A stretch of 64,000 nt of DNA from Synechococcus sp. LA31 (GTDB lineage Bacteria > Cyanobacteriota > Cyanobacteriia > PCC-6307 > Cyanobiaceae). Location of the stretch: the NCBI RefSeq assembly GCF_018502385.1, contig NZ_CP075523.1, forward strand, positions 682,001 to 746,000, given 5' to 3'. A model generated the notes under the pieces. It searched no databases. It saw only the letters and a program-made list of their open reading frames with translations, and was not told the DNA's origin. Numbering within the stretch: the first letter of the stretch is position 1; the number at the start of each line of letters is the position of its first letter. Below, piece after piece: positions 16,992-25,806 of this stretch. Made by a program: the position numbers and the translations under genes.

Positions 16992-17437
16992 GGCTTGCGG
17001 CGGCGTACTAGATCGATCAGCAGGCACAGCACCGCGAGGTTGATCGCTGTATCCGCCAGGTTGAACACCGGGAAATGGATGGGCACGACTTCAAGGAAGT
17101 CCACCACCATCCCGATCCGCAAGCGATCCAGTCCATTGCCGATCGCCCCTCCCAGAAGAAGCCCCAACCCAAGGCTTTGCCAGCGGCTGAGGGGACCGCT
17201 GGTTTGGATCCAGAACACCAGTCCCACCGCAACAGCGGCGCTCACCACCCCTAGGCCGATGGCATTGCCTTCCAACACGCTGAAGGCGGCTCCAGTGTTG
17301 AACACCAGTCGCTGTTGCAGCAGGCCCGGTAGCAGCGGCATCACCGATCCACTATTGAGCTGTTGCAGGGCCCAGAGCTTGCTCAGCTGATCACTCACCA
17401 CCACGACCAGGGCGGTGAGATAAGCAGACCTCTTCAT
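16988..17437 (-). CDS. lspA: Lipoprotein signal peptidase
   Basis: LspA cleaves signal peptides from diacylglyceryl-modified prolipoproteins in the inner membrane. At 149 residues it has four hydrophobic segments, the N-terminal [11 protein letters not shown], the conserved FNTGAAFS, and the two aspartate motifs [14 protein letters not shown] and FNLADTAI that carry the catalytic Asp pair. The ATG at 17437 overlaps the bioY stop (ATGA) and the lspA stop overlaps the PBP start, so the three genes are translationally linked. Confidence 0.95.
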   Translation of the reverse strand: MKRSAYLTALVVVVSDQLSKLWALQQLNSGSVMPLLPGLLQQRLVFNTGAAFSVLEGNAIGLGVVSAAVAVGLVFWIQTSGPLSRWQSLGLGLLLGGAIGNGLDRLRIGMVVDFLEVVPIHFPVFNLADTAINLAVLCLLIDLVRRRKP

Positions 17438-18030
17438 GACTCCAATAGCAGGAGCCTGCGCAGGGGCAGGGCCAGCACTGCTACGGCGCAGCAGAGCAAG
17501 AGCTGGGGGAGCAAGGGCCCAAAGCTGTAGCTGAGCAGGAGCTGGGGTAGAGCGCCGTTCCAGCGGCCCACCAAACCTCCGAGCAGCAGGTTGGCCAAGC
17601 CGCAGACCTGCAGCACCAGCAGCCCGAGCAGGGCGGCGCCGGTCAGGCTGAGCAGGTTGTCCATGCCCGGTTGTCGCGCCAAGCGTCCACTCAGCCAGGC
17701 CGCCGGCAGAAATCCCGCGATGTAGCCGAAGCCTGGATCCAGCAGGTAATTCAAGCCGCCGCCGGCCTGGAACACCGGCAGCTGAAACAGCCCCAGGCTG
17801 ATGTAAGCCACACCGGCCAGCATCGCCGAGCGGGCCCCGCAGATGAGCGCCGTGAGCAGCAGCGCTGGCACCTGCAGTGTCATCGGCAGGGGGATGAAGC
17901 TGAGCCCATTGGGTCCATAGCTGGGCAGAGCAGCCTGCACCAAACCGCCACACACGATCAGCAACAGCCCGGCCAGAGCGCCGCTCCAATTGGTGAGGGC
18001 TCGCAAGGCAGGCCAGGCAGAGGCCCCCAT
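17434..18030 (-). CDS. bioY: Biotin transporter substrate-binding subunit BioY
   Basis: BioY is the S component of energy-coupling-factor biotin transporters and binds biotin in the membrane. The 198-residue protein has about six hydrophobic segments and the family signatures IPLPMTLQVPALLLTAL (near 45-62), YISLGLFQLPVFQAGGG and DPGFGYIAGFLPAAWLSG. No ECF ATPase or EcfT gene is nearby, so it may work alone or with a shared module elsewhere. It heads the operon with lspA, the FHA-PBP and the GTPase, and is divergent from sipA (41 nt). Confidence 0.93.
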   Translation of the reverse strand: MGASAWPALRALTNWSGALAGLLLIVCGGLVQAALPSYGPNGLSFIPLPMTLQVPALLLTALICGARSAMLAGVAYISLGLFQLPVFQAGGGLNYLLDPGFGYIAGFLPAAWLSGRLARQPGMDNLLSLTGAALLGLLVLQVCGLANLLLGGLVGRWNGALPQLLLSYSFGPLLPQLLLCCAVAVLALPLRRLLLLES

Positions 18031-18071
18031 CCTGCAGGAGAGTGGCGGTGACGCAAGCGTTTGCTGCCGCC

Positions 18072-18323
18072 ATGACGGATTCAGTTGCGCCAGAGCTTCC
18101 CTTCAAGCTGGGCACCAACGTTCGCCTGCGTGAGACGCCCGCCTTTCTGAAAACGGCCGATCCCATGCCGATGCTGCGCCCGCCGGATCTGGTGGATGGG
18201 TCGGAGGTCGGGGAGATTGTCGGTCTGCGAGCTCTCGAGCAGTACGCGGTGCGTTTCCGCCGCGGCACCTTTCTCCTGGAGGCCCGTCAGCTGGAGCGGG
18301 TGATCGATGCGCTCACTGGCTGA
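18072..18323 (+). CDS. sipA: Regulatory protein SipA (NblS-interacting, DUF3148)
   Basis: SipA is a small SH3-like protein that binds the histidine kinase NblS (Hik33), which controls high-light and nutrient-stress responses in cyanobacteria. The 83-residue protein has the conserved LKTADPMPMLRPPDLV block followed by VRFRRGTFLLEARQLE. The ATG at 18072 gives the family-like start; the frame opens at 18042. Its 3' end overlaps the convergent peptidase gene by 11 nt. nblS is not in this window. Confidence 0.9.
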   Translation: MTDSVAPELPFKLGTNVRLRETPAFLKTADPMPMLRPPDLVDGSEVGEIVGLRALEQYAVRFRRGTFLLEARQLERVIDALTG

Positions 18324-19596
18324 AACCCTGCTGTTTCCAGATCACTTCGGCCTGGCTCAAGGCTGAGGCAGGTCCGCACAGGCTCAGGCTCGGTGCGTCA
18401 AGCAGCGTCTGCGCGGCGTTCAGTAGGTGTTCGGGCGTGAGATCTGCTGCTTCGATCAGGCACTGGTCGGCAAAATCAAATGGCAGGCCGTGGCCAAGCA
18501 CTAGGGCATGGCGGTCAGCGATTTGGCTACTGGTTTGGCGCCCGAGCGCCTCTTGGCCGCGGAACTTGGCTAACGCCAGGTCCAGATCGCTGCGGCTGAT
18601 CGGTTGATCGAGCAGCCGTTTCCACTCCACGAGCAGCTGTTCGGTGGCCTCGGCTGCCCGATCGCTGCTGGTGGATAGATGAAACACAAACGGTGCATCG
18701 CCAAGGCGCGCTGGGTAGTGCACGCCCACGTCGTAGGCGAGACCGTGCTCTTCCCGTAGAGCCACGAACAGCCGGCTCGACATGCCGACTCCCAGATGGC
18801 AGTGCAGCAGGCGCAGCGCCAGGGCCTGGGGTGCGCCCAACGGTGTGGTGGTAGCCCCGAGCATCAGCACCAACTGCTCGGTGTCGTCTTCGCTGGTGGC
18901 CAGGGCTGGGTGGCACAGGCCTTCTGGACCCGTTTGGCGCTGCGGTTGACAGCTGATCCAACTCTGGGCTGCTGTGCCAGCCAACAGCAATGCAGCGGCC
19001 GAATCCGGGATCTCGCCAGCCAGCACCAGCACTGCACCAGCCTGGCCGAAGCTGGCGGCTCGTTCTTCAAGCTGTTCGCGGCTGATGGATTTGAGGTCTG
19101 AATCCACGCCTAGTGGGTCGTGGCCGTAGGGACCGTCGCCGTAGAGGAGGTGGCGCAGCTGGTCGTGGGCTACTTGGAAGGGATCTTCCTTCTGGCGCTG
19201 CAGCGTTTGCAGGTTGAGCTGCCTCTCCAGATCGATCTGATCGTTCACCAGCCATGGCTGCTGCACCATCTGCAGCAGCAGTGGCAGCAGAGCCGCTGCA
19301 TCCTGACTGGCGCATTTCAGACTCAGCAACGTGCCATCCTCGGCTGCCTCGCAGCGCAGACCAGCTCCGCAACCCTCCACCAGATCCGCCAGGGCATCAC
19401 CGCTGAGTTCACCGCAACCGCGGCTCAGCACACCGGCCAGCAGCTGCGCCGCACCGCGTTGGCCGGGCCGATCCTCGCTGCTGCCCCCTCGCATCCAGAG
19501 TTTCGCGGAGAGGATGCCGGCCCCTGGCCGGTGAAGGAGCCAGAGGGGGCAGCCCCCCGCCAGGGTGAGCTGCTCCACGGCGGTTGTGGTGGTCAT
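18313..19596 (-). CDS. M16 family peptidase-like subunit (non-catalytic)
   Basis: This 427-residue pitrilysin/MPP-family protein lacks the zinc-binding HxxEH: the corresponding region reads AAQLLAGVLSRG. It keeps the second half of the fold, with LRLLHCHLGVGMSSRLF and LREEHGLAYDVGVHY, which in related pairs form the R/Y substrate-contact region. Such inactive members normally pair with an active M16 subunit, here the upstream gene, whose stop overlaps this start by ATGA. Substrate unknown. Confidence 0.88.
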   Translation of the reverse strand: MTTTTAVEQLTLAGGCPLWLLHRPGAGILSAKLWMRGGSSEDRPGQRGAAQLLAGVLSRGCGELSGDALADLVEGCGAGLRCEAAEDGTLLSLKCASQDAAALLPLLLQMVQQPWLVNDQIDLERQLNLQTLQRQKEDPFQVAHDQLRHLLYGDGPYGHDPLGVDSDLKSISREQLEERAASFGQAGAVLVLAGEIPDSAAALLLAGTAAQSWISCQPQRQTGPEGLCHPALATSEDDTEQLVLMLGATTTPLGAPQALALRLLHCHLGVGMSSRLFVALREEHGLAYDVGVHYPARLGDAPFVFHLSTSSDRAAEATEQLLVEWKRLLDQPISRSDLDLALAKFRGQEALGRQTSSQIADRHALVLGHGLPFDFADQCLIEAADLTPEHLLNAAQTLLDAPSLSLCGPASALSQAEVIWKQQGFSQ

Positions 19597-20882
19597 GCGG
19601 GCAACGCTTGCAGGCTGAAGGCCCGATCGGGATGAAGCAGCGGGATCATGTCGTTGCCAAGGCGCTCAGCACTCCAGCCGTTCAGCCATTCCAGCGGACG
19701 CTGCAGGTTGTGATGGCGGCCCCAGAGCTGACTGTTGCCCACCATGGCGGCCACGGATCCCGCCACCTCAAGGCTGAAGCGGTAGCCGTTGCTCACCAGC
19801 CGCTTGGCCCGATCCAGCTCTGCTGCAGTGGGCGGCTGTTTGAGTAGCTCCAGCAACACCCGCTGGATCTCCTGTTCCACTGCTGGCAGTTGGTCTGGCT
19901 CACACACGGCCTCCAGCAGCACCAGACAGCCCGACTCGAGCACATTCAGATCCAAATCAATGCTCTCCACCAGGCGCAGCCGCTCGCGCAGCTGCTCCAC
20001 CAGACGGCTGCGGCGTCCCTCCGCCAGCAGGGTGGTAAGCAGATCGCCGCCCATCACGCTGTCTTGATCGGCGGCCCCTGGCAGCTGCCAAGCCATCAGC
20101 AGACGTGCCGCCTCCAGCCTGGGCAGGGTGATGGAGCTGCGGCCCGGCTTGAGGCTGAGGGGCGCTACGGGATCGAGAGGCCCTGACCGACGCAGTCCGG
20201 CCAGGGCTGAATCCTCAAGCCTGTGTTGCAGATCAAGGCCGGCCAGGGGGCCCGCCATCGCCAGGCAGAGGCGATCGGCGCGGTAGTGGCGTTGGTGAAA
20301 GGCTGCCATGGCCTCTGGGGTGTGGGCTTCCAGGGCCTGGCGTCGTCCCAGGATGGGCTTGCCGTAGGCGTGCTCACCGCAGGCCTGCAGCAGCAGCTCT
20401 TGGAAGGCCACGTCTTCGGGTTGATCCTCGCTCTGGGCCAGCTCTTCAAGCACCACCTGGCGCTCCATGGCGAAATCGCTCGGATCGAGCCGCGGTTGCA
20501 GCACCAGATCCAGCAGTAGATCCAGAGCCTGGGGTGCGGCCTGGGGCGGCATCAGCACGTGGTAGTGCACATCGTCAAAGCCCGTGGCTGCATTGCTGTT
20601 GCCCCCGAGCGCTTCCACCTTCAGGTCAAATTGACCAGCTTCAAGCTGCTCACTGCCTTTGAACACCATGTGTTCGAGAAAGTGGGCCAGTCCCGATTCC
20701 TCGGCCTTTTCTCCCGCGCTGCCGGCCCTGCACCAAAGATCCAGGCACACCACCGGTGCCTGGGGTAGATCGATCTGGACCAGGTTCGCACCGTTGTTGA
20801 GTTCGTGCCGCTGCGGTTCCGGCAGGGACGATGTCGAGAGACCGGGCAACGCGGGCAACGGATTGAGCGCTGGGCTGAACAT
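19593..20882 (-). CDS. M16 family zinc peptidase (catalytic subunit)
   Basis: This 429-residue active M16 peptidase has the inverted zinc motif HFLEH (His67, Glu70 and His71) within [14 protein letters not shown], and a downstream acidic segment ([13 protein letters not shown]) expected to hold the third zinc ligand. It resembles bacterial relatives of the mitochondrial processing peptidase and PqqL-type proteases. The ATG at 20882 leaves 43 nt to the divergent pcyA start; a start at 20927 would overlap it. Likely forms a dimer with the following non-catalytic subunit. Confidence 0.9.
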   Translation of the reverse strand: MFSPALNPLPALPGLSTSSLPEPQRHELNNGANLVQIDLPQAPVVCLDLWCRAGSAGEKAEESGLAHFLEHMVFKGSEQLEAGQFDLKVEALGGNSNAATGFDDVHYHVLMPPQAAPQALDLLLDLVLQPRLDPSDFAMERQVVLEELAQSEDQPEDVAFQELLLQACGEHAYGKPILGRRQALEAHTPEAMAAFHQRHYRADRLCLAMAGPLAGLDLQHRLEDSALAGLRRSGPLDPVAPLSLKPGRSSITLPRLEAARLLMAWQLPGAADQDSVMGGDLLTTLLAEGRRSRLVEQLRERLRLVESIDLDLNVLESGCLVLLEAVCEPDQLPAVEQEIQRVLLELLKQPPTAAELDRAKRLVSNGYRFSLEVAGSVAAMVGNSQLWGRHHNLQRPLEWLNGWSAERLGNDMIPLLHPDRAFSLQALPA

Positions 20883-20925
20883 GCATTCTGCTGGCAGGAT
20901 CAACGGCTTGTCGGCCGGGATGCCC

Positions 20926-21657
20926 ATGAGTTCAGCTGCCCTGGGGATTCATCCACTGATGGATGCTCTGGCGGAGCAGATCCGCAGCAGCTGGGAGCAG
21001 CTGCCTGATCTGCAGCCGCTGGATGTCGACCCTGAGCTGGAGGCGATCAGCGGCAGCCTGGATGGCGAGGCGCTGTTCATCCGTAATGAGCTGCGCCAGT
21101 GCAGCGGGCTGCGCAAACTCCACTTGGAGACAGCACGGCTGGGAGCTGGTCTACAGATCCTGCACTGCGTGTTCTTTCCCGATCCCCGCTACGACCTGCC
21201 GGTGTTTGGTGCTGACATCGTGGCCGGGCGTGGTGTGGTGTCGGCCGCAATTGTGGATCTTTCTCCCGTGAGCGGCGGTCTGCCGGCAGCTGTGGCCACC
21301 CGGCTCGGGGCCCTGCCGGAGCGCCGCTTTAGCCAGGAGCGGGAACTGCCTGAGTGGGGATCCATTTTCTCGCCGTTCGTGCGCTTCGTGCGGCCTGCCG
21401 ATGCCGAGGAGGAACAGCGCTTCGTTGGTGTTGTGGGCGACTTTCTCACGGTTCTTGGCGCTGCCTGCCGCGAAGCACAGCCGCAACCGATCCACCACCC
21501 AGATACGGTGAAACGTCACAAGGGGCAACTCTCCTATTGCCGGCAACAGAAACGCAACGACAAAACACGCCGGGTTCTGGAGAAGGCCTTCAATCCGGCC
21601 TGGGCGGACCGCTACATCGAGGAGCTGCTCTTCGACGATCCGGCGCCGCTCGCCTGA
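20926..21657 (+). CDS. pcyA: Phycocyanobilin:ferredoxin oxidoreductase PcyA
   Basis: PcyA reduces biliverdin IXalpha by four electrons from ferredoxin to phycocyanobilin, the phycobilisome and phytochrome chromophore. The 243-residue protein contains [18 protein letters not shown], including the Asp expected to donate protons, then the [13 protein letters not shown] block and [19 protein letters not shown] near the C terminus, all ferredoxin-dependent bilin reductase features. The ATG at 20926 is chosen; another ATG lies two codons upstream. The stop overlaps the start of the downstream exporter gene (TGATG). Confidence 0.95.
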   Translation: MSSAALGIHPLMDALAEQIRSSWEQLPDLQPLDVDPELEAISGSLDGEALFIRNELRQCSGLRKLHLETARLGAGLQILHCVFFPDPRYDLPVFGADIVAGRGVVSAAIVDLSPVSGGLPAAVATRLGALPERRFSQERELPEWGSIFSPFVRFVRPADAEEEQRFVGVVGDFLTVLGAACREAQPQPIHHPDTVKRHKGQLSYCRQQKRNDKTRRVLEKAFNPAWADRYIEELLFDDPAPLA

Positions 21658-22556
21658 TGCAGCGCCCCTGGATGCTTGCTGGCGCCGGCGTTGGTCTGTT
21701 GCTGATCGCTGTGGCGGTTGGTCGCAGGCTGAGCCAGCCGGGGCCCTCTGCGATACAACCCGCTCCCCTCAGCACTCCAAGGCTTGAGGCGGTTTCGGCT
21801 TTGGGCACCTTGCAGCCCGCCGGGGATGTGCGTCGCCTGGCTGCTCCCTCCAGCGCCATGGGCGGTAGTCCGCGCCTGCTCACGCTTCAGGTGGAAGAAG
21901 GCCAGCGGGTCAAGCAAGGCGAGCTCCTGGCCACATTTGATAACCGCCCTCGGCTGATGGCCGATCTGGCCGCCGTGACCGCCCGTATCGACAGCCTCCG
22001 GGTTCAGATCGGGATGCAGCGCCGCGAGGTGGAGCGCTACCAGAGTGCCGCCAGTTCCGGTGCGGCCGCCCTGGTGCTGCTTGAAGAGAAAAAAGACGAG
22101 CTGGTGAAACTCGATGGCCAATTGCGCGAGGCTCAGGCCCAGCGCAAGGGCATCCAAGTTGACCTTGCAGACAGCGAATTGCGTGCCCCTTTGAGCGGCA
22201 CGGTGCTCAAGGTGCACAGCCGAGTGGGTGAACGTCCCGGCGCTGACGGTGTGCTGGAGCTCGGGGCCGGCGATCAGATGGAGGCCGTGGCCGAGGTGTA
22301 CGAGAGCGATATCAACCGCGTGAAACTCGGCCAGACCGTGAAGTTGGTGAGCGAAAACGGCGGTTTCAGCGGCAGCCTCCAGGCCCGGGTCATCCGTATC
22401 TCACCCCAAGTACGCCAGCGGGCTGTGCTCTCCACCGATCCCACTGGTGATGCTGATGCCCGTGTGGTTGAGGTGCGCCTAGCCCTGGATTCGGCCGATG
22501 CCAGCAAGGTGCGTGATCTGGCCGGGCTCAAGGTGATCGCCCGCTTCAACCCGTGA
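21657..22556 (+). CDS. HlyD/DevB-type membrane fusion protein
   Basis: This 299-residue periplasmic adaptor of an ABC exporter has an N-terminal membrane anchor (about 6-22), a lipoyl-like half motif (LTLQVEEGQRVKQGELLATFDN), a coiled-coil hairpin (about 100-165) and the second half LRAPLSGTVLKVHSRVGE, followed by the beta-barrel segment EVYESDINRVKLGQ. It belongs with DevB, the adaptor of heterocyst glycolipid export in filamentous strains, but this organism is unicellular so the cargo is different or unknown. It overlaps pcyA by one base and is followed by devC-like and devA-like genes. Confidence 0.88.
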   Translation: MQRPWMLAGAGVGLLLIAVAVGRRLSQPGPSAIQPAPLSTPRLEAVSALGTLQPAGDVRRLAAPSSAMGGSPRLLTLQVEEGQRVKQGELLATFDNRPRLMADLAAVTARIDSLRVQIGMQRREVERYQSAASSGAAALVLLEEKKDELVKLDGQLREAQAQRKGIQVDLADSELRAPLSGTVLKVHSRVGERPGADGVLELGAGDQMEAVAEVYESDINRVKLGQTVKLVSENGGFSGSLQARVIRISPQVRQRAVLSTDPTGDADARVVEVRLALDSADASKVRDLAGLKVIARFNP

Positions 22557-23740
22557 TGCTCCAGCGCTGGTTGGTCGGCCTGTGGCAAAGCCGACGCATC
22601 CCTCTTTCGCTGATGCTGCTCACGCGTCAACCGGTGCGCTTGGCGGTGGCCCTGGCCGGCATCAGCTTCGCCGGGATCTTGATGTTCATGCAGCTGGGTT
22701 TCCGGGATGGATTGTTTGATGCCAGCGTCACCATTCACCGCCTGTTTGATGCGGATTTGGTGCTGATCAGTCCTCGTTCCACCAGTTCGGTGAGCATGGC
22801 GGGTTTCCCAAAGCGGAGGCTGGTACAAGCGATGGCGGCTCCCGAGGTGGAGGGCATTACCCCGGTCCACTGGAACCTGCTGCTGTGGCGCAATCCGGAA
22901 ACCCGAGGCACTCGTTCGATCCTCACCCTGGGCTTTGAGCCCAATGACCCGCTGTTCACCGATCCAAGCCTGGCGCCCAAGGCCCGTCTGCTCACCCAAA
23001 AGGGCCGTGTGCTGTTTGATGAGCAATCACGACCTGAATTCGGCCCTGTAGCGGAGTGGTTCAAGGCCGGGCGCACTGTGGAGAGTGAGATCGCGGGCAA
23101 GCGGGTACGTGTGGCCGGTTTGGTGGGGTTGGGCACCTCCTTTGGTGCCGACGGCAACCTGCTCACCAGCAGTGAAACCTTTCTCGATCTGTTGCCGAAT
23201 ACCCCCCCCGGCAGTATTGAGGTGGGCCTGATTCGTTTGAAACCTGGGAGTGATGCCGCCGCAGTGGCGCAACGCCTGCAGGCTCAACTCCCCAGTGATG
23301 TGACCGTGCTCACCAAGCAAGGCTTCATCGATTTCGAGCAGAACTACTGGCGCACCAGCACCTCCATCGGCTTCATTTTCACCCTGGGCGCTGCCATGGG
23401 CTTTGTGGTGGGCTGCGTCATTGTGTATCAGGTGCTCTATTCGGATGTGAGTGATCACCTCCCCGAATACGCCACGTTGATGGCCATGGGCTACAAGCTG
23501 ATCAGCCTGCTGGGGGTGGTGGGTCGTGAAGGCCTTCTGCTTGCGGCCTTCGGCTACTTGCCGGCCTATGCCGCAGGCCAGGGGCTCTATCTCTTGGTTC
23601 GCAATGCCACCCAGCTGCCGGTGTTTATGGACACCACCCGTGCCGTCACCGTGTTCAGCATGATTCTGGTGATGTGCATGGCCTCGGCCGCCCTGGCCAT
23701 GCGGCGTCTGGCCGATGCCGATCCCGCCGAGATTTTCTGA
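22556..23740 (+). CDS. DevC-like ABC exporter permease (FtsX family)
   Basis: This 394-residue MacB/FtsX-type permease has one N-terminal membrane segment (about 28-50, AGISFAGILMFMQLGF), a large periplasmic domain (about 55-265), and three C-terminal segments starting TLGAAMGFVVGCVIVYQV. This topology matches DevC. Start at ATG 22556, or the GTG one codon upstream; both overlap the end of the adaptor gene. It works with the preceding adaptor and the following ATPase. Confidence 0.88.
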   Translation: MLQRWLVGLWQSRRIPLSLMLLTRQPVRLAVALAGISFAGILMFMQLGFRDGLFDASVTIHRLFDADLVLISPRSTSSVSMAGFPKRRLVQAMAAPEVEGITPVHWNLLLWRNPETRGTRSILTLGFEPNDPLFTDPSLAPKARLLTQKGRVLFDEQSRPEFGPVAEWFKAGRTVESEIAGKRVRVAGLVGLGTSFGADGNLLTSSETFLDLLPNTPPGSIEVGLIRLKPGSDAAAVAQRLQAQLPSDVTVLTKQGFIDFEQNYWRTSTSIGFIFTLGAAMGFVVGCVIVYQVLYSDVSDHLPEYATLMAMGYKLISLLGVVGREGLLLAAFGYLPAYAAGQGLYLLVRNATQLPVFMDTTRAVTVFSMILVMCMASAALAMRRLADADPAEIF

Positions 23741-23745
23741 GCGCT

Positions 23746-24453
23746 ATGGCTGTTGCGGCGATCGAGTTGACCAATCTCTGCCATTGGTATGGCACTGGCT
23801 CTATGCGCCGTCAGGTGCTCCAGGGGGTGAACCTTGCGGTGGCCCCTGGCGAGGTGGTGTTGCTCACCGGCCCCTCCGGCTGCGGTAAAACCACCCTGCT
23901 CACCTTGGTGGGTGCGCTGCGCCAGGTGCAGCAGGGTTCGGTGCGGGTGTTGGGACAGCAGCTCGATGGTGCCAGCCGCCGGGAGCGTCAGCAGCTGCGG
24001 CGCTCGATCGGCATGATTTTTCAGGGGCACAATCTGCTGCGCTGCCTCACCGCTGAACAGAACGTTCAGATGGGATCTGACCTGCTGCCCGGGGTGAGCT
24101 ATCGCGCCCGTCGCGATCAGGCCCGCGAGTGGCTGCGGGCCGTGGGGCTCGGGGATGAACTGCACAAACTGCCCCACGATCTCTCCGGCGGGCAGAAACA
24201 GCGGGTGGCCATTGCCAGGGCCCTGGCGGCCCATCCCCGTCTGCTGTTGGCCGATGAACCCACCGCCGCCCTGGATTCCAGAACCGGCCGCGAGGTGGTG
24301 GAGCTGTTGCAACGCCTCGCTCGTGATCAGGGTTGCGCGGTGCTGATGGTGACCCACGATCCCCGCATCCTCGATGTCGCTGATCGACTGGTGCGCATGG
24401 AAGACGGATTGCTGTTGGAGGCGGAACGACCGGATTTAGTGCCCACCAGCTGA
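23746..24453 (+). CDS. DevA-like ABC exporter ATPase
   Basis: This 235-residue ABC ATPase of the MacB/LolD/DevA type has Walker A GPSGCGKT (42-49), the signature LSGGQKQR, Walker B LLLADEPTAALD, and the switch His in MVTHDPR. It starts 5 nt after the permease stop and completes the tripartite exporter of adaptor, permease and ATPase downstream of pcyA. An outer membrane TolC partner is not in this window. Confidence 0.92.
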   Translation: MAVAAIELTNLCHWYGTGSMRRQVLQGVNLAVAPGEVVLLTGPSGCGKTTLLTLVGALRQVQQGSVRVLGQQLDGASRRERQQLRRSIGMIFQGHNLLRCLTAEQNVQMGSDLLPGVSYRARRDQAREWLRAVGLGDELHKLPHDLSGGQKQRVAIARALAAHPRLLLADEPTAALDSRTGREVVELLQRLARDQGCAVLMVTHDPRILDVADRLVRMEDGLLLEAERPDLVPTS

Positions 24454-24500
24454 AGCCCATTCAGTAGTGTGGTGTTTATCCAAAAACAACTGCCGCCTCG

Positions 24501-24656
24501 ATGGCCAAACGCCGCAACCTCAAGAAAGAAAAGCAAGAGCGCAACCGCGCCTACGCCCGCAAGTTCAAGAAGCGCAAGCTGCGCAATGACGGCCGCGGTG
24601 AGGGTGCAGGCAATGGCGTGACCGGTACGGCCAACAACGGCGGCGCCGCCGACTGA
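24501..24656 (+). CDS. Small highly basic protein (51 aa)
   Basis: The reading frame encodes 51 residues beginning AKRRNLKKEKQERNRAYARK, continuing with KFKKRKLRN and ending in a Gly/Asn/Ala-rich tail. About half of the first 35 residues are Lys or Arg, so it probably binds RNA or another polyanion; I recall similar unnamed proteins in cyanobacterial genomes but cannot name a function. It has its own terminator downstream, which supports an expressed gene. It follows the exporter ATPase by 47 nt. Confidence 0.78.
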   Translation: MAKRRNLKKEKQERNRAYARKFKKRKLRNDGRGEGAGNGVTGTANNGGAAD

Positions 24657-24680
24657 TCCTTCACCATCAGATGGTGAGTC

Positions 24681-24707
24681 GGGGATCCTGCGGGGTCCCC
24701 TTTTTTT
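24681..24707 (+). terminator. Rho-independent terminator after the small basic gene
   Basis: GGGGATCC (24681-24688) pairs with GGGTCCCC (24693-24700) as an 8-bp stem with one G-T pair and a 4-nt loop, followed by seven Ts. A second, shorter hairpin (TCACCAT/ATGGTGA, 24661-24677) sits just upstream. Confidence 0.88.
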
Positions 24708-24737
24708 GACCCTTGCCCCGCGCCACCTGATCGCGCC

Positions 24738-25670
24738 ATGTTCCTCAGCGTCGTCATCCCCACCTACAACAGGCTGCCGATCCTGGAGAAGTGCCTGCGC
24801 GCTCTGGAGCAGCAGCAGCTTGCGGCACCGATCAGCGCGTACGAGGTGGTGGTGGTGGATGACGGGTCCACCGATGACACGGTGACCTGGTTGCTGGCCA
24901 ACAGTGCCAGCTTTCCCCATGTGCGGCTGGTGCAGCAGGACCATGGCGGTCCGGCCGAGGGGCGCAACCGCGGTGTAGATCACGCCCGCGGCGACGTGAT
25001 CGTGTTCATCGATAGCGATCTCGTGGTCACCGAGACCTTTTTGATCAGCCATGCCCACCGTTTGGAGCAGACCTGGCGCGATCGAGGCGATCGGCTCTGC
25101 TTTACCTATGGCGCGGTGATCAACACCGCCAATTTCGAAGACCCCACCAGCGAACCCCACAAGCTCAGCGACTTGTCCTGGGCTTACTTCGCCACCGGCA
25201 ATGTGGCCATTGATCGCGAGGTGCTGGAGCGAAGCGGGTTGTTTGATACGCGCTTCCGCCTCTATGGCTGGGAAGACCTGGAGCTTGGAGAGCGCTTGCG
25301 ACGCATGGGCGTGGTGCTGGTTCGCTGTCCCGAAGCGGTGGGCTACCACTGGCATCCGCCCCTGAGCCTGGAGCAGGTTCCCCGTTTGATCGCTGTGGAG
25401 GGGGAGCGGGCCAAGATGGGCCTGGTGTTCTTCCGCAAGCACCCCACGCGCCGTGTGCGCTTCATCATTCAGTTCACGCACTTGCACCGGCTGCTGTGGG
25501 AGCTGCTCACCCTCGGCGGCGTCCTGAATGAGCGCAGCCTCAGGCCACTGCTGGCCTGGTTGATCCGCATCGGTCGGCCCGGTTTGGCGATGGAGCTGCT
25601 GCGTCTGCCTCTCAACCGCATTGGTGTGAGGGCCCTCTACCGCGAGGCTCGGGCCGAAGGTCTGGCCTGA
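24738..25670 (+). CDS. Family 2 glycosyltransferase
   Basis: This 310-residue GT-A fold glycosyltransferase has SVVIPTYNRLPILEKCL at the N terminus, the nucleotide-sugar Asp pair DDGS (41-44), the metal-binding DSD (92-94) and a downstream GWEDLELGERLRRMG motif typical of the acceptor/catalytic region of galactosyltransferase-like GT2 enzymes. No membrane segment is evident, so it is probably a cytoplasmic or peripheral enzyme of surface polysaccharide or glycolipid synthesis. It stands alone between a terminator and rpsB. Confidence 0.85.
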   Translation: MFLSVVIPTYNRLPILEKCLRALEQQQLAAPISAYEVVVVDDGSTDDTVTWLLANSASFPHVRLVQQDHGGPAEGRNRGVDHARGDVIVFIDSDLVVTETFLISHAHRLEQTWRDRGDRLCFTYGAVINTANFEDPTSEPHKLSDLSWAYFATGNVAIDREVLERSGLFDTRFRLYGWEDLELGERLRRMGVVLVRCPEAVGYHWHPPLSLEQVPRLIAVEGERAKMGLVFFRKHPTRRVRFIIQFTHLHRLLWELLTLGGVLNERSLRPLLAWLIRIGRPGLAMELLRLPLNRIGVRALYREARAEGLA

Positions 25671-25744
25671 GCAGAGCGCAACAGCTGAGTGCTGCACAGC
25701 GATTTGATAGGGTTGGTGGGTTCATTCACACCGCACACCTGCAC

Positions 25745-25797
25745 GTTTCGGGTGACCCGTTCGCGGAGTCCCTGGCAGGTGGAGGCAAACCCGAAAC
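25745..25797 (+). promoter_or_regulatory. Long stem in the rpsB leader
   Basis: GTTTCGGGT (25745-25753) is perfectly complementary to ACCCGAAAC (25789-25797), giving a 9-bp stem with a 35-nt loop ending 9 nt before the rpsB ATG. The loop holds GGTGGAGG, the only Shine-Dalgarno-like sequence nearby. S2 autoregulates rpsB-tsf through leader RNA in other bacteria; whether this stem does that here is inference. Confidence 0.45.
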
Positions 25798-25806
25798 CCT
25801 CAACTC

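Noticed and set aside
21657-24453. Heterocyst glycolipid exporter
   Set aside because: The other genes indicate a unicellular picocyanobacterium; DevBCA-like exporters occur without heterocysts, so cargo is left open.
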